A stretch of 64,000 nucleotides of DNA from Ignavibacteriales bacterium. GTDB taxonomy: Bacteria; Bacteroidota; Ignavibacteria; Ignavibacteriales; Melioribacteraceae. The notes beneath the pieces are model-generated. The model saw only the letters and a program-made list of their open reading frames with translations, ran no database searches and was not told the origin of the DNA. The stretch is taken from positions 248,001 through 312,000 of the forward strand of contig JACKAB010000005.1 of NCBI GenBank assembly GCA_020635285.1. Direction: 5' to 3'. The translations under genes and the position numbers were made by a program. Below are positions 17,551-27,861 of the stretch, piece after piece; the stretch's first letter is position 1; every line of letters starts with the position of its first letter.

Positions 17551-17752
17551 TTTACTTCTCCGTTATTTATTTAAAGAAATTATAATAAAACTTAGTAGTC
17601 TTAAAATAACTATTTCTAAAATCACTTTCATATATAAAAGAAAATTTATTTTTAGTTATTAGAAAAACTGACTATAAATACAAATTGTTGCAAAAGATAA
17701 ACTCTATCTTAGAATTAGATGTTAGAATAAGGAATGGAAAAAATGTAAATAA

Positions 17753-18163
17753 TTACAGATTAAAACTTAAAATAATTTCTGTTCCACCGGAAGTAAAATT
17801 AAAATTCATATCATCTGCAAGGGAACGCATTATATGCAAACCTCTTCCGCTTCCTTTTAAAATATTTTCCGGGATTGTTGGATCTGGTACTTCTTCTGGT
17901 TTGAATCCATCACCTTCATCTTTGAGTGATAAAACTATTTTTTTATTATTTAAATGAATTTTTACGGTAAGGATTTTTTTTGGATTTCCTTTGTTTCCGT
18001 GAAGCACGCAGTTTGCAGCCGCTTCTGCTGATGCCAATTCAATATTGTTTATTTTTTCTTCACTTAGGTGAAAGTTATTTTCAATAGTTTCCAAAATGTA
18101 TTGCTCAACATCCGGCAGAACTTCTGGATCACTTTTATATTTTTTTGTATATGTTTTTTTCAC
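17753..18163 (-). CDS. RsbW/SpoIIAB-type anti-sigma regulatory kinase
   Basis: This 136-residue HATPase_c protein has the usual length for the family. Its N-box is ELASAEAAANCVLHG, G1 is DEGDGFKP and G2 is GSGRGLHIMRSLADD. There is no histidine phospho-acceptor, so it is a Ser/Thr-type switch kinase that would phosphorylate an anti-anti-sigma STAS partner and bind a sigma factor or effector. No STAS, phosphatase or sigma gene lies beside it, so the partner is elsewhere. About 60 bp separate its start from the stop of the outer-membrane-type gene read in the same direction. Confidence 0.88.
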   Translation of the reverse strand: MKKTYTKKYKSDPEVLPDVEQYILETIENNFHLSEEKINNIELASAEAAANCVLHGNKGNPKKILTVKIHLNNKKIVLSLKDEGDGFKPEEVPDPTIPENILKGSGRGLHIMRSLADDMNFNFTSGGTEIILSFNL

Positions 18164-18224
18164 TGTAATATTCTATTTGTTTATTAAAATAAAAATAGTT
18201 TTAATTCCTATCAAGTGTAATTTA

Positions 18225-20128
18225 TTATATTCTCCAATAAACCGAAAGGGAAAGATTTGCTAATTCTCGTTTTACATTCTCTTCATTGGAAATAAATTCA
18301 TACCAACCCTGAAGCGAAACATCAACATTTGGAAGACGAATTAAAAAATTTGTAATTGGACCAATACTGTTATACCTATTACTTAAAAATTTTTCATTAT
18401 TTTGATTATATCTGAAAGTCTGTAAACTAAAAACACGTAAACCCGCACCCAGCCTAACTCCGCCGGATCTTATTTTTAACATAGGCTCTAAATAAAATTC
18501 AGCTAAATATCTTTCGGGATTATTTGAAAAATTATCCCAAACAAAATCTCCTTGTTCAGATAGTTTTACATATCCCGAAAAATCTAAAAACACATTATTG
18601 AATAAATTGAGAGAAGTAGAATCTTTTGCGCTAAACTGTCTAAATGAAAAACTTCTTGCGTTGGGATTTATGTCTTCAAAATCATAAGAAGTATAATTTG
18701 CCGACACCTCAAAAGTATTTTTGGAATATAATTTTGCTCCGGTAAATTCACCGCCGGACGAAAGCTTTAAAACCCTTCGGATATTGTTATTTGAACTTCG
18801 CTCTGCAAACACATAAACTATATGATTAAAACTTCCTTCTAGATTTACAAAAAAATTAAAAAGGTGATTAAAAGTTCTTAAGTATGATAAGCGAAAAATT
18901 GAGAGCAACTCGTCACGGTCATCAAAATTATCTTTACTTGGAGTGTTGTAAATTAATTTTCTGTGAAACAAGCTGAACATTAAATTATCTTTATTTGAGA
19001 TTGAATAATTTCCCAACATTGCAACTGTGGTATACTCGGAATTATTGTTTTTTCTATTCTCCAATTCAGCTCGCTGATCATAAATAATTTGGTTTGCCTC
19101 TTCAATATTTTTAGCATTATGTTTTTCATCCCTTTCACTATAATCAATTTTAATTCTGCCAAAAAAACTTTCACTTCTATATTCAGTAATCCCGGAAAAC
19201 TCAAGCCGAAATTCTTCTATTTTTGAATCAAAAGTAGATTGATCAATATTTGAAAGATTTTTAAATTTTGTATTTCTATCAATACTTCTTAATGAAACTC
19301 TTCCGCTTAGATCAAAGTATAAGTCAGAATTGTAGCGAGAGTTAAAAATTCTTTCCTGAATATAATAACGGTCCTCAACTCTGCTTTGAATATTCTTAGA
19401 AATATCAAACAAACTAGAAGTAAGTGAATCAGATTCAAAATAAAAATCTTTTCTTGAGTTTGAATAATCTGCAGAAATTAAATTAGTAAGATCTAAATCA
19501 AAATTATTTTTTATTTGTATTGATCCAAAACGATTTGTATTTCTTCGCGGGGCAATGTCTTCATTTTGAAAATTTAATACCGATGAAACTTGAAACTCAC
19601 TTATGTTGTATCTATCTAACTTTAAATTTGCGCCATACAAAGCGCCTCTATCATCTTCATTAACTTGGCGGTTTATAGAAAAACCACCATATGGAATTAT
19701 ATTAAGTTGATCAATTGGTGAATACTTCGTAAAAATTGTTGAGTGTATTGAGGATGCTTCGTTAATTGCAATTTTTCTGTCATTAGAGTAAATATTATTT
19801 TGAGATAAAACCCCAAATTGCAAAACCGGTGAATATTTATATTCTCCAATTAATGATAAAGACTGCTCATCCCTAATGTTTTTAGTACCTGTGTTAACTA
19901 AAGAGGAATAATAATTTTCGTCAAATCCTAAAAAATATTTTTCTTTATTAACAGAGTAGGTAAGCAAAGAGTGAAGATTGTAAGTGTTTAATCTTTTTTC
20001 AAAAGCTGTGGTAAAAATGTTGGTCTGGTATTTTGTATAATTAAAATTCAGACTATCATTAATTGTTTGTGAAAACAATACTGTAGAAGAGAAGAAAAAA
20101 CTATGTATAATTTGATTATTGTTTTCAC
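18225..20128 (-). CDS. Putative outer-membrane beta-barrel protein of unknown function
   Basis: The protein has about 635 residues and no recognised family. It is rich in alternating polar/aromatic strands (for example FEVSANYTSYDFED, VRLGAGLRVFSLQT) and ends with an aromatic strand LSLSVYWRI, typical of an outer-membrane barrel. The open frame begins at FSQTINDSLNF. A GTG at 20126-20128 followed by a run with one T too few gives a convincing signal peptide (MKTIIKLYIVFFFSSTVLFS), so I place the start there with one frameshift near 20085. The size and absence of a plug suggest a porin-like or surface barrel rather than a TonB receptor. It may be co-transcribed with the RsbW-like gene. Confidence 0.6.
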
Positions 20129-20180
20129 ATGTGATAATTAAATAAATTTGAAATCGAATATTTCAATGATCTTGCTAAAT

Positions 20181-21582
20181 TTAATCAAGTACAAAAACAT
20201 CACCTTTACTAGGAATTGTTACTTTTTGAAATCCATTATTTAAATATATTTTTCTTAAATATTTCTTGCTGATCTTCTTCACCGTGAACCAAGAAGATAT
20301 GCTTTAGCATTTTTTTATCAAATTGATTTACGTAATCAATTAATTCATTCGCATCTGCGTGGGCACTAAAAGAATTAAGCACAATCACTTCGGCTTTTAA
20401 CTGATATTCCTCCCCGAAAATTTTTACAACTTCTTCTTTATCAATAATTCTTCTACCTAAAGTGTTTTGTGCAGAATAACCAACCATCAAAATTATATTG
20501 TTTGGGTCTTCAATATTGTTTTTTAAATGATGCTGAATTCTTCCCGCTTCACACATTCCTGAACTTGAAATAATCATCAGTGGACCATCATAATTATTAA
20601 GCTCTTTGGATTCTGAAACTTCAGAGATGTAATTAAGCTGGTTAAAACCAAATGGGTCTTTGTCCCGCAGTAAAAACTCTTCGGTTTCAACATCAAAACA
20701 TTCCGGATGAACCCTGAAAACTTCTGTTGCATTTACGGAAAGAGGACTATCAACATAAACCGGAATTCTTGGTGCATCGCCACGAGTAAAAATTCTGTGT
20801 AGGGCGTAAACTAATTCTTGAGTTCTTCCAACGCTGAATGCGGGAATAATAACTTTAGCTTTTCTTTGAACTGCTCGGTTTACAACCCTAGCCAACTGTG
20901 ATTCAGAATCTTTGGGATTATCGTGAGTTCTGCCACCGTATGTACTTTCACAAATAAAATAATTTACGTCACGGATTTTTTCCGGGTCTTTTAAAATCGG
21001 CAAATTAGGTCTTCCAAGATCTCCGCTAAATCCAATTTTATATTCTTTCCCATTTTCCATAATTGATAAAAACGAAACTGCAGAACCAAGAATATGTCCG
21101 GCGTCAACAAAAGTAAGTTTAATGTCATCATTAATTTCAAACTCGTGATGATAATTAATTGAAACGATTTGCTTTAATACGTTTGATACATCTTTGTCTG
21201 TATAAAGTGGTTCAAATAAATTTTTACCTTCCTTTGCTCTTCTCTTATTAACATAAACAACATCTTTTTCTTGAATGTGAGCACTGTCTCTTAACATAAT
21301 TGAAACTAAATCTCGAGTTGCAAAAGTTGTATAAATTTCACCTTTAAAACCTTTGCTTACCAATGTTGGCAAATTGCCTGAGTGATCAATATGAGCGTGG
21401 GTTAAAATCACAAAATCAATTTCTGCCGGATCAAATAAGTCAAAGTTTCTGTTTATTTCAAATGCTAGTTTTCTTTTACCTTGATACAATCCGCAATCTA
21501 CTAAAAAAGTGGTTGTACCTGTTCTTACTAAATGCATTGAGCCGGTTACAGTTTTTGCAGCGCCAATAAATTGAATTTCCAT
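20181..21582 (-). CDS. Metallo-beta-lactamase/beta-CASP RNA-processing nuclease
   Basis: This cytoplasmic zinc nuclease of the CPSF73/RNase J-like superfamily has about 465 residues. The metal motif THAHIDHSGNLP gives H62, H64, D66 and H67; further ligands are in DAGHILGSAV and SGDLGRPN. The beta-CASP and RMMBL parts show SPLSVNATEVF, SSSGMCEAGR and SAHADANEL. The frame stops early after HGEEDQQEIFKKNIFK. Removing one A near 20244 restores the normal tail FQKVTIPSKGDVFVLD and moves the end to 20181. Members cleave RNA 3-prime ends or act as exonucleases. Promoter space is shared with the divergent pta gene. Confidence 0.88.
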
Positions 21583-21712
21583 AGATTCCCTAAAAAAGTT
21601 TGTTGGTTAAAATTTTTTCTACAAAATAACAAAAAATTGAAAAATAATTACAATTAAGTAAAATATGAATTTGTTATATTTACACAATTAAATAACAAAT
21701 ATTTGGGAAAAT

Positions 21713-22694
21713 ATGGCAGACTTAGAATTAATAGAATCGATAAAAGCAAAAGCTAAAAACGTAAAAAAAACAATTGTACTTCCGGAATCACATGATGATA
21801 GAGTTTTAAAGGCAGCTGAAGTACTTACTAAAGAGGGAATTGTAAAAGTTATAACTCTTGGCAATGAAGATAAAATAAGAAGTAGAGCCAATGAAATTGG
21901 GACTGACTTAAGCGGCATTAGAATTATTGATCCGGAAAAATCTGAAATGTTAAGCAACTTTTCAAACATATTTTTTAATCTGAGAAAACATAAAGGCGTA
22001 ACAATTGAAACTGCGAGAGAGACTCTTAGAAAGGACTTATTCTTTGGAGCTATGCTCGTTAAGGAAAATATGGCAGACGGCTTTGTAGCAGGCTCAACGG
22101 CATCTACGGGCGATGTTTTACGAGCAGCTCTTCAGTGTGTTGGAATGCCGGAAGGTACTTCTGTGGTTTCAAGTTTCTTTTTAATGATTTTCCCGGAAAG
22201 AGTTTTTAGTTTTGCCGATTGTGCAGTTGTTCCAAATCCCGATGCAGCTCAACTTGCTGATATTGCAATTACTACCGCAGACAATCATAAAAAATTAACC
22301 GGTGAAGAACCTTATGTTGCAATGCTTTCTTTCTCCACAAAGGGAAGTGCTCAACATGAACTAGTTGATAAAGTTATTGAAGCAACAAAAATTGCAAAAA
22401 GTAAAAGACCCGATTTAATGATTGATGGCGAACTTCAATTTGATGCAGCAATTGTTGATTCAATAGGTAAGAAAAAAAGCACCGGGTAGCAATGTTGCGG
22501 GAAGAGCAAATGTATTAGTTTTTCCAGATTTGCAAGCCGGAAATATAGGTTATAAAATTGCTCAAAGATTAGCTGGAGCTGAAGCAGTTGGTCCTGTTGT
22601 TCAGGGTTTGAAAAAGCCACTTTTTGATTTAAGTCGTGGTTGCAGCGTTGATGATATAGTTAATACTTCTGCAATTGCTGCTTTAATGGCGTAA
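21713..22694 (+). CDS. pta: Phosphate acetyltransferase (frameshifted near 3-prime end)
   Basis: This enzyme converts acetyl-CoA and phosphate to acetyl phosphate; no ackA lies next to it. It is the short single-domain type (about 326 residues). Conserved stretches are VLPESHDDRVLKAA, DGFVAGSTASTGDVLRAALQ and FADCAVVPNPDAAQLADIA. An extra A in the A7 run near 22475 breaks the frame after IGKKK. The next frame gives SNVAGRANVLVFPDLQAGNI and YKIAQRLAGAEAVGPVVQGL, which are required for activity, so the break is almost surely a read error. A possible promoter TTGAAA (21637-21642), 16 bp, TAAAAT (21659-21664) lies upstream. Confidence 0.92.
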
Positions 22695-22703
22695 ATTTTT
22701 AAA

Positions 22704-22752
22704 ACTTTTTAAAGTGCTAAGAGCATTTTATTTGCTTTGCACTTTAAAAAGT
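22704..22752. terminator. Bidirectional terminator between pta and the NosD-like gene
   Basis: ACTTTTTAAAGTGC (22704-22717) is perfectly complementary to GCACTTTAAAAAGT (22739-22752), with a 21-base loop. The T/A-rich stem ends let it serve both convergent genes. Confidence 0.85.
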
Positions 22753-22758
22753 CTATTT

Positions 22759-24255
22759 TTATTTTGTAAGAATCATTTTCCTTGTTTCTATAAAATTTCC
22801 AGCCGAAAATCTATAATAGTAAACGCCGCTAGTATTATTAATTCCATTAAATATAACTTGATGAATTCCTGGTTGCTCTGTTTCATTAACTAATGTTGCC
22901 AGTTCGTTACCAAGTATATCAAATACTTTTAAAGTCACAATCTCATTCGGTATATGGTCCGGAATCTGATATTTTATTGTTGTACTTGGATTAAATGGAT
23001 TTGGATAATTCTGAAAAAGTGAAAATTCGGATGGAATTCCTAAATCGGCTTCTATTGTTTCTGAATATTCAAATTGACCGTCAATATCTATCTGCTTTAA
23101 ACGATACAAATATTTGCCAGAGTTTACACTTCTATCTAAGTATTCATAAAGTTTGGGAGAATTACTGTTTCCATTTCCACTAACAAATCTAATTTTTTCC
23201 CAAATATTACTTTTTAGACTTGCTATTTCAAGTCTTTCAATCTCAAATCCATAGTTATTCACTTCTGTTGCTGTTTGCCAAATTAATAAAACGGAATTGT
23301 TTTTAACACTCGCTGTAAAAACTTGAATTTCAACCGGAAGAGGATCCTCGATCCATGGATTAAAGTTAGTTCTTTGGACACGAGTAAGAATTGTCGTTCC
23401 GTCGTTTGAGCCCCATTTATTATAATAGGCATTTATAGTTGTAGAAGTTTTATTATAAACATCATATGAACCATTGTTTCTAATTGTGTTGTTCCCCATA
23501 TCATTAATATCATTGTTTCCTAAATTTATCCCTGCTGTTTCTATTCTTACGCCCCAGGTTTCATTATTCTCAATCAGATTCCCTCTAACAATATTTGAAA
23601 CACTGCTTTCACAATTTTGAATTCCATATCCTCCATGGCCACCACCACCATTATTCGACATTTCATTATTAATTACCAAATTATTATCACTTCCTTCTCT
23701 AATATTAATTCCGTAACATTTATTATAATTCATAATATTATTTGAGATCGTATTATTGTCAGAATCATGTCTTAGAATAATACCAAGCCAATTCTGATAC
23801 GTAGCATCCAAACCACAACGATTATTTTTTATCGTGCAAAAATTTGCTCCGTTCAATGCAATACCACTTGAATTCCAATAGGCAGTAGCGCCGTAAGTTG
23901 TAAATCCATCAATAGTTACGTTATTGGCAAGAACTTCAAATACATAGTCTTCACCTGAATTTGCTGCAACAACTGTTGTTGATGAATATCCGTTTTCAGA
24001 CATGATGTAGAGTTCTTTAGTAACATTAACATTTTCCTGATAAGTTCCATCTTTCACAATAATTATATCGCCATTTACAACAGAGGCATTGTTAATAGCA
24101 CCTTGAATAGTTAACCAAGGATTAGCTTCACTGCCATAATTTAAATTGTTGCCTGTAGATGAAACATAATAAGTTGTTTGTCCAATAATTTGTGCTGAGA
24201 AGAAAAAAAAAACTAATCAATAAAATTTTTTTATAACTAATTTTAAAGTAAACAT
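22759..24255 (-). CDS. Secreted NosD-like right-handed beta-helix protein with T9SS sorting domain
   Basis: The repaired protein has about 495 residues. An ATG at 24253-24255 starts a signal peptide that is broken by a homopolymer indel near 24215; it resumes as FSAQIIGQTTYYVSSTGNN. Residues about 40-270 form a parallel beta-helix made of short Asn-rich turns (NNTISNNIMNYNKCYGI, NNLVINNEM, GNLIENNETWGV), like the NosD/carbohydrate-binding family. An Ig-like module follows (PVEIQVFTASVKNNSVLLIW), then the type A sorting tail SLFQNYPNPFNPSTTIKYQI to TRKMILTK. It would be exported across the outer membrane by type IX secretion and anchored at the surface. Its target, polysaccharide or other, is unknown. 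Confidence 0.82.
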
Positions 24256-24331
24256 TTGTGCTCCATAAAAATTATAAATTTCAATTATTGATACTAAAGA
24301 TTTATACAACCACTTATCCAGAAAACTAACC

Positions 24332-26482
24332 TTATTCGTAATTAATTATTATCATTATTGTCCCTTGTGATTCGTAGCCAGTCAGTTCATTAATGTAATA
24401 ATCATCATTCACGTTTGAAATCATTTTATCGTAATCAACAATTTTTGAAATATATTGTGAAATATCACCAGTATATTCAAATCTAATTCCAGAACTTCCC
24501 CAATCATAAGCTGTAAATGAAGCGCCACTTCCAGCTGTTGAAAATGTTTCAGTATCATTATAATGTAAACTTTTATCAACTCTATCAAAGCTATAGTCCA
24601 AAATTTTTGTTGGATTTTCATAATCATCAAGTGTTAATCCAATTGTAGTTTTAATTTGAGCGTATTCACTTGTTGAGTCTTGAGAAACTAATATTCTATT
24701 GCTTGATATTTGATGATTTCTATCCCACACAACTCCACTCATGCCCGTTTCATAGGTAGAATAAGTTGTTTCTTCCGGTGTAGTCCAAGTAAAATTACCT
24801 GTATAAGCTAAAGCAAAATATATAAATTGAATAGTTTTTGCTGCTTTCACTTTGATTTCCATCTCATAACTTTTTGTGTTATTGTAAGGTGAATCAAAAT
24901 CATTATTATACAGAACAACTGCTATTTGATAACCCTCATCAGCTATTTTTTTGAAATTACTTAGAACTAATGTATCCCTTCCACTTGCTAAAAATTTACT
25001 TTCAGATCCGTTCACTTTGAATAATTGAAAATTCCAATCCTTACATGTAAATTCAAGTTTTGCATTATTGTTTAGTTTTTCAAATTCATTTTTAATTGAA
25101 AAAATTGTTGCAGATAAATCCGGTAGGGAAGATTTAAAGCTTTTTACTGAATCTGCCGCTGTTTTAATTGTAAAATTTTGACTTTTAATTTTGGCTGTTG
25201 CCATTAAAGAACTTGGTTGAAAGCTATCACCTTTATAAAGTTCAAATGAGAAAAGACTTCTAAGATATGGATGCCAACTCATATCAACACTAATTGGGAG
25301 AACATCACCTAATGCACTGAAGGCACTTTCTCCATTATAAATTTTTTCATATACATCAACAAGTGAGCTATTATCATAATTTTTGGTTAAATACTTTATT
25401 AAACTTGCGCTTCCGTATCCATAGGATTGAGCATCACTACCAGCCGTTTTTGCACCATTTAAAATTTCATATGCATTACTTGCAAAAATAGGGGAAACAT
25501 AACTGGATCCGCTTCCGCTAAAAAATGCTTCAGACCAAACTGAAGAGGCTTCATCTAACCAAAGATGAGGTGATTGGAATTTAGATTTCGAGAATCTATT
25601 TCGTGGATCATATAAAGACTGAACTAAATGGAAAAATTCATGTCCCGCAGTTACTTTTAGCTCTTCTGCATCTCCCATTTTATTAACATTAAATTCCATA
25701 TAGCCGTAATTATCACCCCAAGTTGAGTTATATGAATATCCATAAACTGAATTTTCTAAAACTTTTACTGTAACTTCAACCGGCCATTTTGTTCGTCTGC
25801 TATAACTAAATCCAATTGACTGAAATTGGTTATAAGCAGTTTCTAAATAATCTGCAAGATCATAAGCCTGAGTTAGGACAGAGGAAGGAAAATTAATTAG
25901 AAAATGATTCCCGCGGCTTTTATAACTTGCATAACCAGCAATTGCTCCCAAATTGAAAGATAAATCATCAGCTTCTATTGAGTAATTTGAATTGGATTTT
26001 TCTAGCCCATTGCCAACTGTTGGAGGTATTTGTGCTATTAAATAACCAGCCGAATCTCTTGCACTTAAAAGTCGGAAAGATTTAGCTTCATTATTTAAAC
26101 TTGAAACAAAACAATTTTCTCCAATTGCGATAAATGAACTATCTTTGAGGATTCCACTATACTTAATTTTAATCTTAATTGGTTCATCAAATTCTGCTGG
26201 AATTCCATCAATAACAAAAAAATCAGAAACATTATTTGTGCTGAACAAATTAGCTTCAATCGATTTTGAAATTTTAATTTCTGAATTATTTTGGAAAGCA
26301 CCGGTTGGAACTTGTAGTTCAAAATTATCAATACTGATTGTGCCTCCTTCAGAACCGATACTTTTACTGCCTAAAACAGGAACTTCTTTTTCTTCAGGAT
26401 TGGTTGGTGAATCTTCGCCACAACTGTAAAATAATAATGAAGTAATTAATAATAAAACTGATAATTTTAAGAACGATTTCAT
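24332..26482 (-). CDS. Surface lipoprotein with putative gluzincin-type metallopeptidase motif
   Basis: This intact 716-residue protein starts at ATG 26480-26482. It is a lipoprotein (lipobox LLFYSC, Cys21) with an acidic linker. Residues about 40-160 resemble a ZU5-like beta domain (GSEGGTISIDNFELQVPTGA). The middle carries HEFFH (H281-H285) and then WLDEASSVWSEAFF, in which E311 lies 26 residues after the second His, the spacing of zinc peptidases that use Glu as third ligand. The C-terminal 300 residues look like beta domains of unknown role. I infer a secreted protease or peptidase-like adhesin, although the sequence family could not be named. No protease inhibitor or immunity gene is adjacent. 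Confidence 0.68.
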   Translation of the reverse strand: MKSFLKLSVLLLITSLLFYSCGEDSPTNPEEKEVPVLGSKSIGSEGGTISIDNFELQVPTGAFQNNSEIKISKSIEANLFSTNNVSDFFVIDGIPAEFDEPIKIKIKYSGILKDSSFIAIGENCFVSSLNNEAKSFRLLSARDSAGYLIAQIPPTVGNGLEKSNSNYSIEADDLSFNLGAIAGYASYKSRGNHFLINFPSSVLTQAYDLADYLETAYNQFQSIGFSYSRRTKWPVEVTVKVLENSVYGYSYNSTWGDNYGYMEFNVNKMGDAEELKVTAGHEFFHLVQSLYDPRNRFSKSKFQSPHLWLDEASSVWSEAFFSGSGSSYVSPIFASNAYEILNGAKTAGSDAQSYGYGSASLIKYLTKNYDNSSLVDVYEKIYNGESAFSALGDVLPISVDMSWHPYLRSLFSFELYKGDSFQPSSLMATAKIKSQNFTIKTAADSVKSFKSSLPDLSATIFSIKNEFEKLNNNAKLEFTCKDWNFQLFKVNGSESKFLASGRDTLVLSNFKKIADEGYQIAVVLYNNDFDSPYNNTKSYEMEIKVKAAKTIQFIYFALAYTGNFTWTTPEETTYSTYETGMSGVVWDRNHQISSNRILVSQDSTSEYAQIKTTIGLTLDDYENPTKILDYSFDRVDKSLHYNDTETFSTAGSGASFTAYDWGSSGIRFEYTGDISQYISKIVDYDKMISNVNDDYYINELTGYESQGTIMIIINYE

Positions 26483-26859
26483 ACAACACTCCGAATTAAA
26501 ATTTGAGAAAACACTTTATTTTAACTAGTGAGCACTTTAAAAATATATATCTTTTTAATATGTGCTTGAGCTATTATCTTTATTAAATAAGATGACAGTT
26601 ATATTCAACACAATTTTATTTTGTAGAGATTAAAATTTTGACACAAGTAATTTTGTATCAAAAGGATTTAATATCCAATTTATATTATTTAATAAAAGAC
26701 ATACTTTGTACGAAATCATCTAAATAATCGTTAGAAATTTTAAAAGATTTAGTTATTAGAATGATTTTTAATTCTAATAACTAAAAAATGGGATGTTTAA
26801 AAGTTGCAAGTAAAATATTCTGGATAATTGTTTATTTAATAAATATTTATTTAAAGCAG
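26483..26859. other. Gene-free stretch with an inverted repeat
   Basis: There are no codon-like frames here. It holds the region upstream of the metallopeptidase lipoprotein gene and downstream of the haem-binding gene, both on the minus strand. The only clear structure is a perfect 14-bp inverted repeat (26749-26762 and 26771-26784). The rest is AT-rich with no recognisable site. Confidence 0.6.
26749..26784. repeat. Perfect 14-bp inverted repeat
   Basis: TTAGTTATTAGAAT and ATTCTAATAACTAA are separated by 8 bases. It could form the 3-prime end structure of the malQ-to-haem-binding transcript, though a clean T-run is missing on that side. Confidence 0.55.
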
Positions 26860-27301
26860 TTAATATTTTATTGACTTAAGCCATTTAACTAATTGGTTCC
26901 TTTGTATATCATTTAAAGTGGCTTCGGAGTGCATAAAAAACGTATGGCTTCATTGGCATATCACCGGATTGAATCATTTCAACACATTCATCTAGTTTAC
27001 GATCTTTCTTCTTCAAATCGTATTCACTCCAAGTTGAAAAGTTTAAATGCTTTCTGCCATCATCAATATGGTTCTTTAGTAACCATGATACTGGTGCAAC
27101 GTTTGAGTACCATGGATATTTAGTCTGATTGGAATGACAATCATAACAAGAATTTTTAATCATTGAGGCAAGTTCAGCTGGTGGATTAGAAATTGTAATA
27201 AAATCTTTATCAACTTGAGCGGGTGGATTAGTTTTATCTATAGTGAAAAACTGAATTATTACTAAAAGTAAAACTAATGCAATTAATATTTTTGATTTCA
27301 T
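26860..27301 (-). CDS. Haem-binding domain protein (c-type CXXCH), membrane-anchored
   Basis: The repaired protein has about 146 residues. An N-terminal membrane helix (about 5-20) precedes the haem-binding domain with CYDCH (C52, C55, H56) followed by SNQTKYPWYSNVAPVSW, the signature of the Haem_bd family found in Bacteroidota-like bacteria. A second landmark is MPMKPYVFMHSEATL; the open frame runs off after PYVF because of one extra T near 26943, and the restored frame ends LVKWLKSIKY at 26860. It should be a periplasmic monohaem cytochrome-like protein; its electron partner is unknown. It is the last gene of the malQ-led run, 32 bp after its neighbour. Confidence 0.85.
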
Positions 27302-27333
27302 GGTCTTCTCTTTTTAAAATGTAAAATTTTAGA

Positions 27334-27801
27334 TTAGAAAAACTTATTTTTCTCACCGTGTTCATCCCAAACTTTTTTAACTTCTGCTTTTAATCTATTA
27401 TAATCATCTTTAGGAATTTTAAATTTAATTTTCTCTAAAAATGAATTTAACTTTTTATGTTCACTTTTCGAGATCACATTATCTTCCAAGAATGTTTCAA
27501 CAAGCTGCATAAAACTTTGGTTAATATTGCGTGTAATCTCTATTGCTTGAGTTCTATCTCTTATTGAATTATAAAAAAAGATTGCTTCTGCATAATTTAT
27601 TTTTCCATTTTTTGCATCTTGATCAATTTCTTTTTTTAAAGTTATTAATTCTTCTAAAGCTTCACCACTGTGTAAATGGCTTGCAACATACTTTTGATAA
27701 ATATTTTCTGATTCAGACAAATATTTATTAATTAGTTTTTTTCTTTTTTTAACGTAGTAAGCACTGAATAATGCTGTAACAATGGCAAAACTTGCAGCCA
27801 C
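27334..27801 (-). CDS. Small single-helix membrane protein of unknown function
   Basis: I do not recognise this protein. From GTG 27801 it has 155 residues. One hydrophobic segment (AASFAIVTALFSAYYV) is followed by a cytoplasmic helical, highly charged domain with likely coiled coil (SLESENIYQKY onward). The frame stays open upstream to the stop at about 27861, and the extra residues FEVFKAWGFFTEFVVAASF complete a longer membrane helix, so the true start may be an unusual codon or a lost ATG upstream. It lies directly after the AAA-like gene and 32 bp before the haem-binding gene. The neighbours suggest a membrane complex with the AAA-like protein. Confidence 0.55.
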   Translation of the reverse strand: MAASFAIVTALFSAYYVKKRKKLINKYLSESENIYQKYVASHLHSGEALEELITLKKEIDQDAKNGKINYAEAIFFYNSIRDRTQAIEITRNINQSFMQLVETFLEDNVISKSEHKKLNSFLEKIKFKIPKDDYNRLKAEVKKVWDEHGEKNKFF

Positions 27802-27861
27802 AACAAACTCGGTAAAAAATCCCCAAGCCTTAAAAACTTCAAAACTTGTTGAAATAAAATT

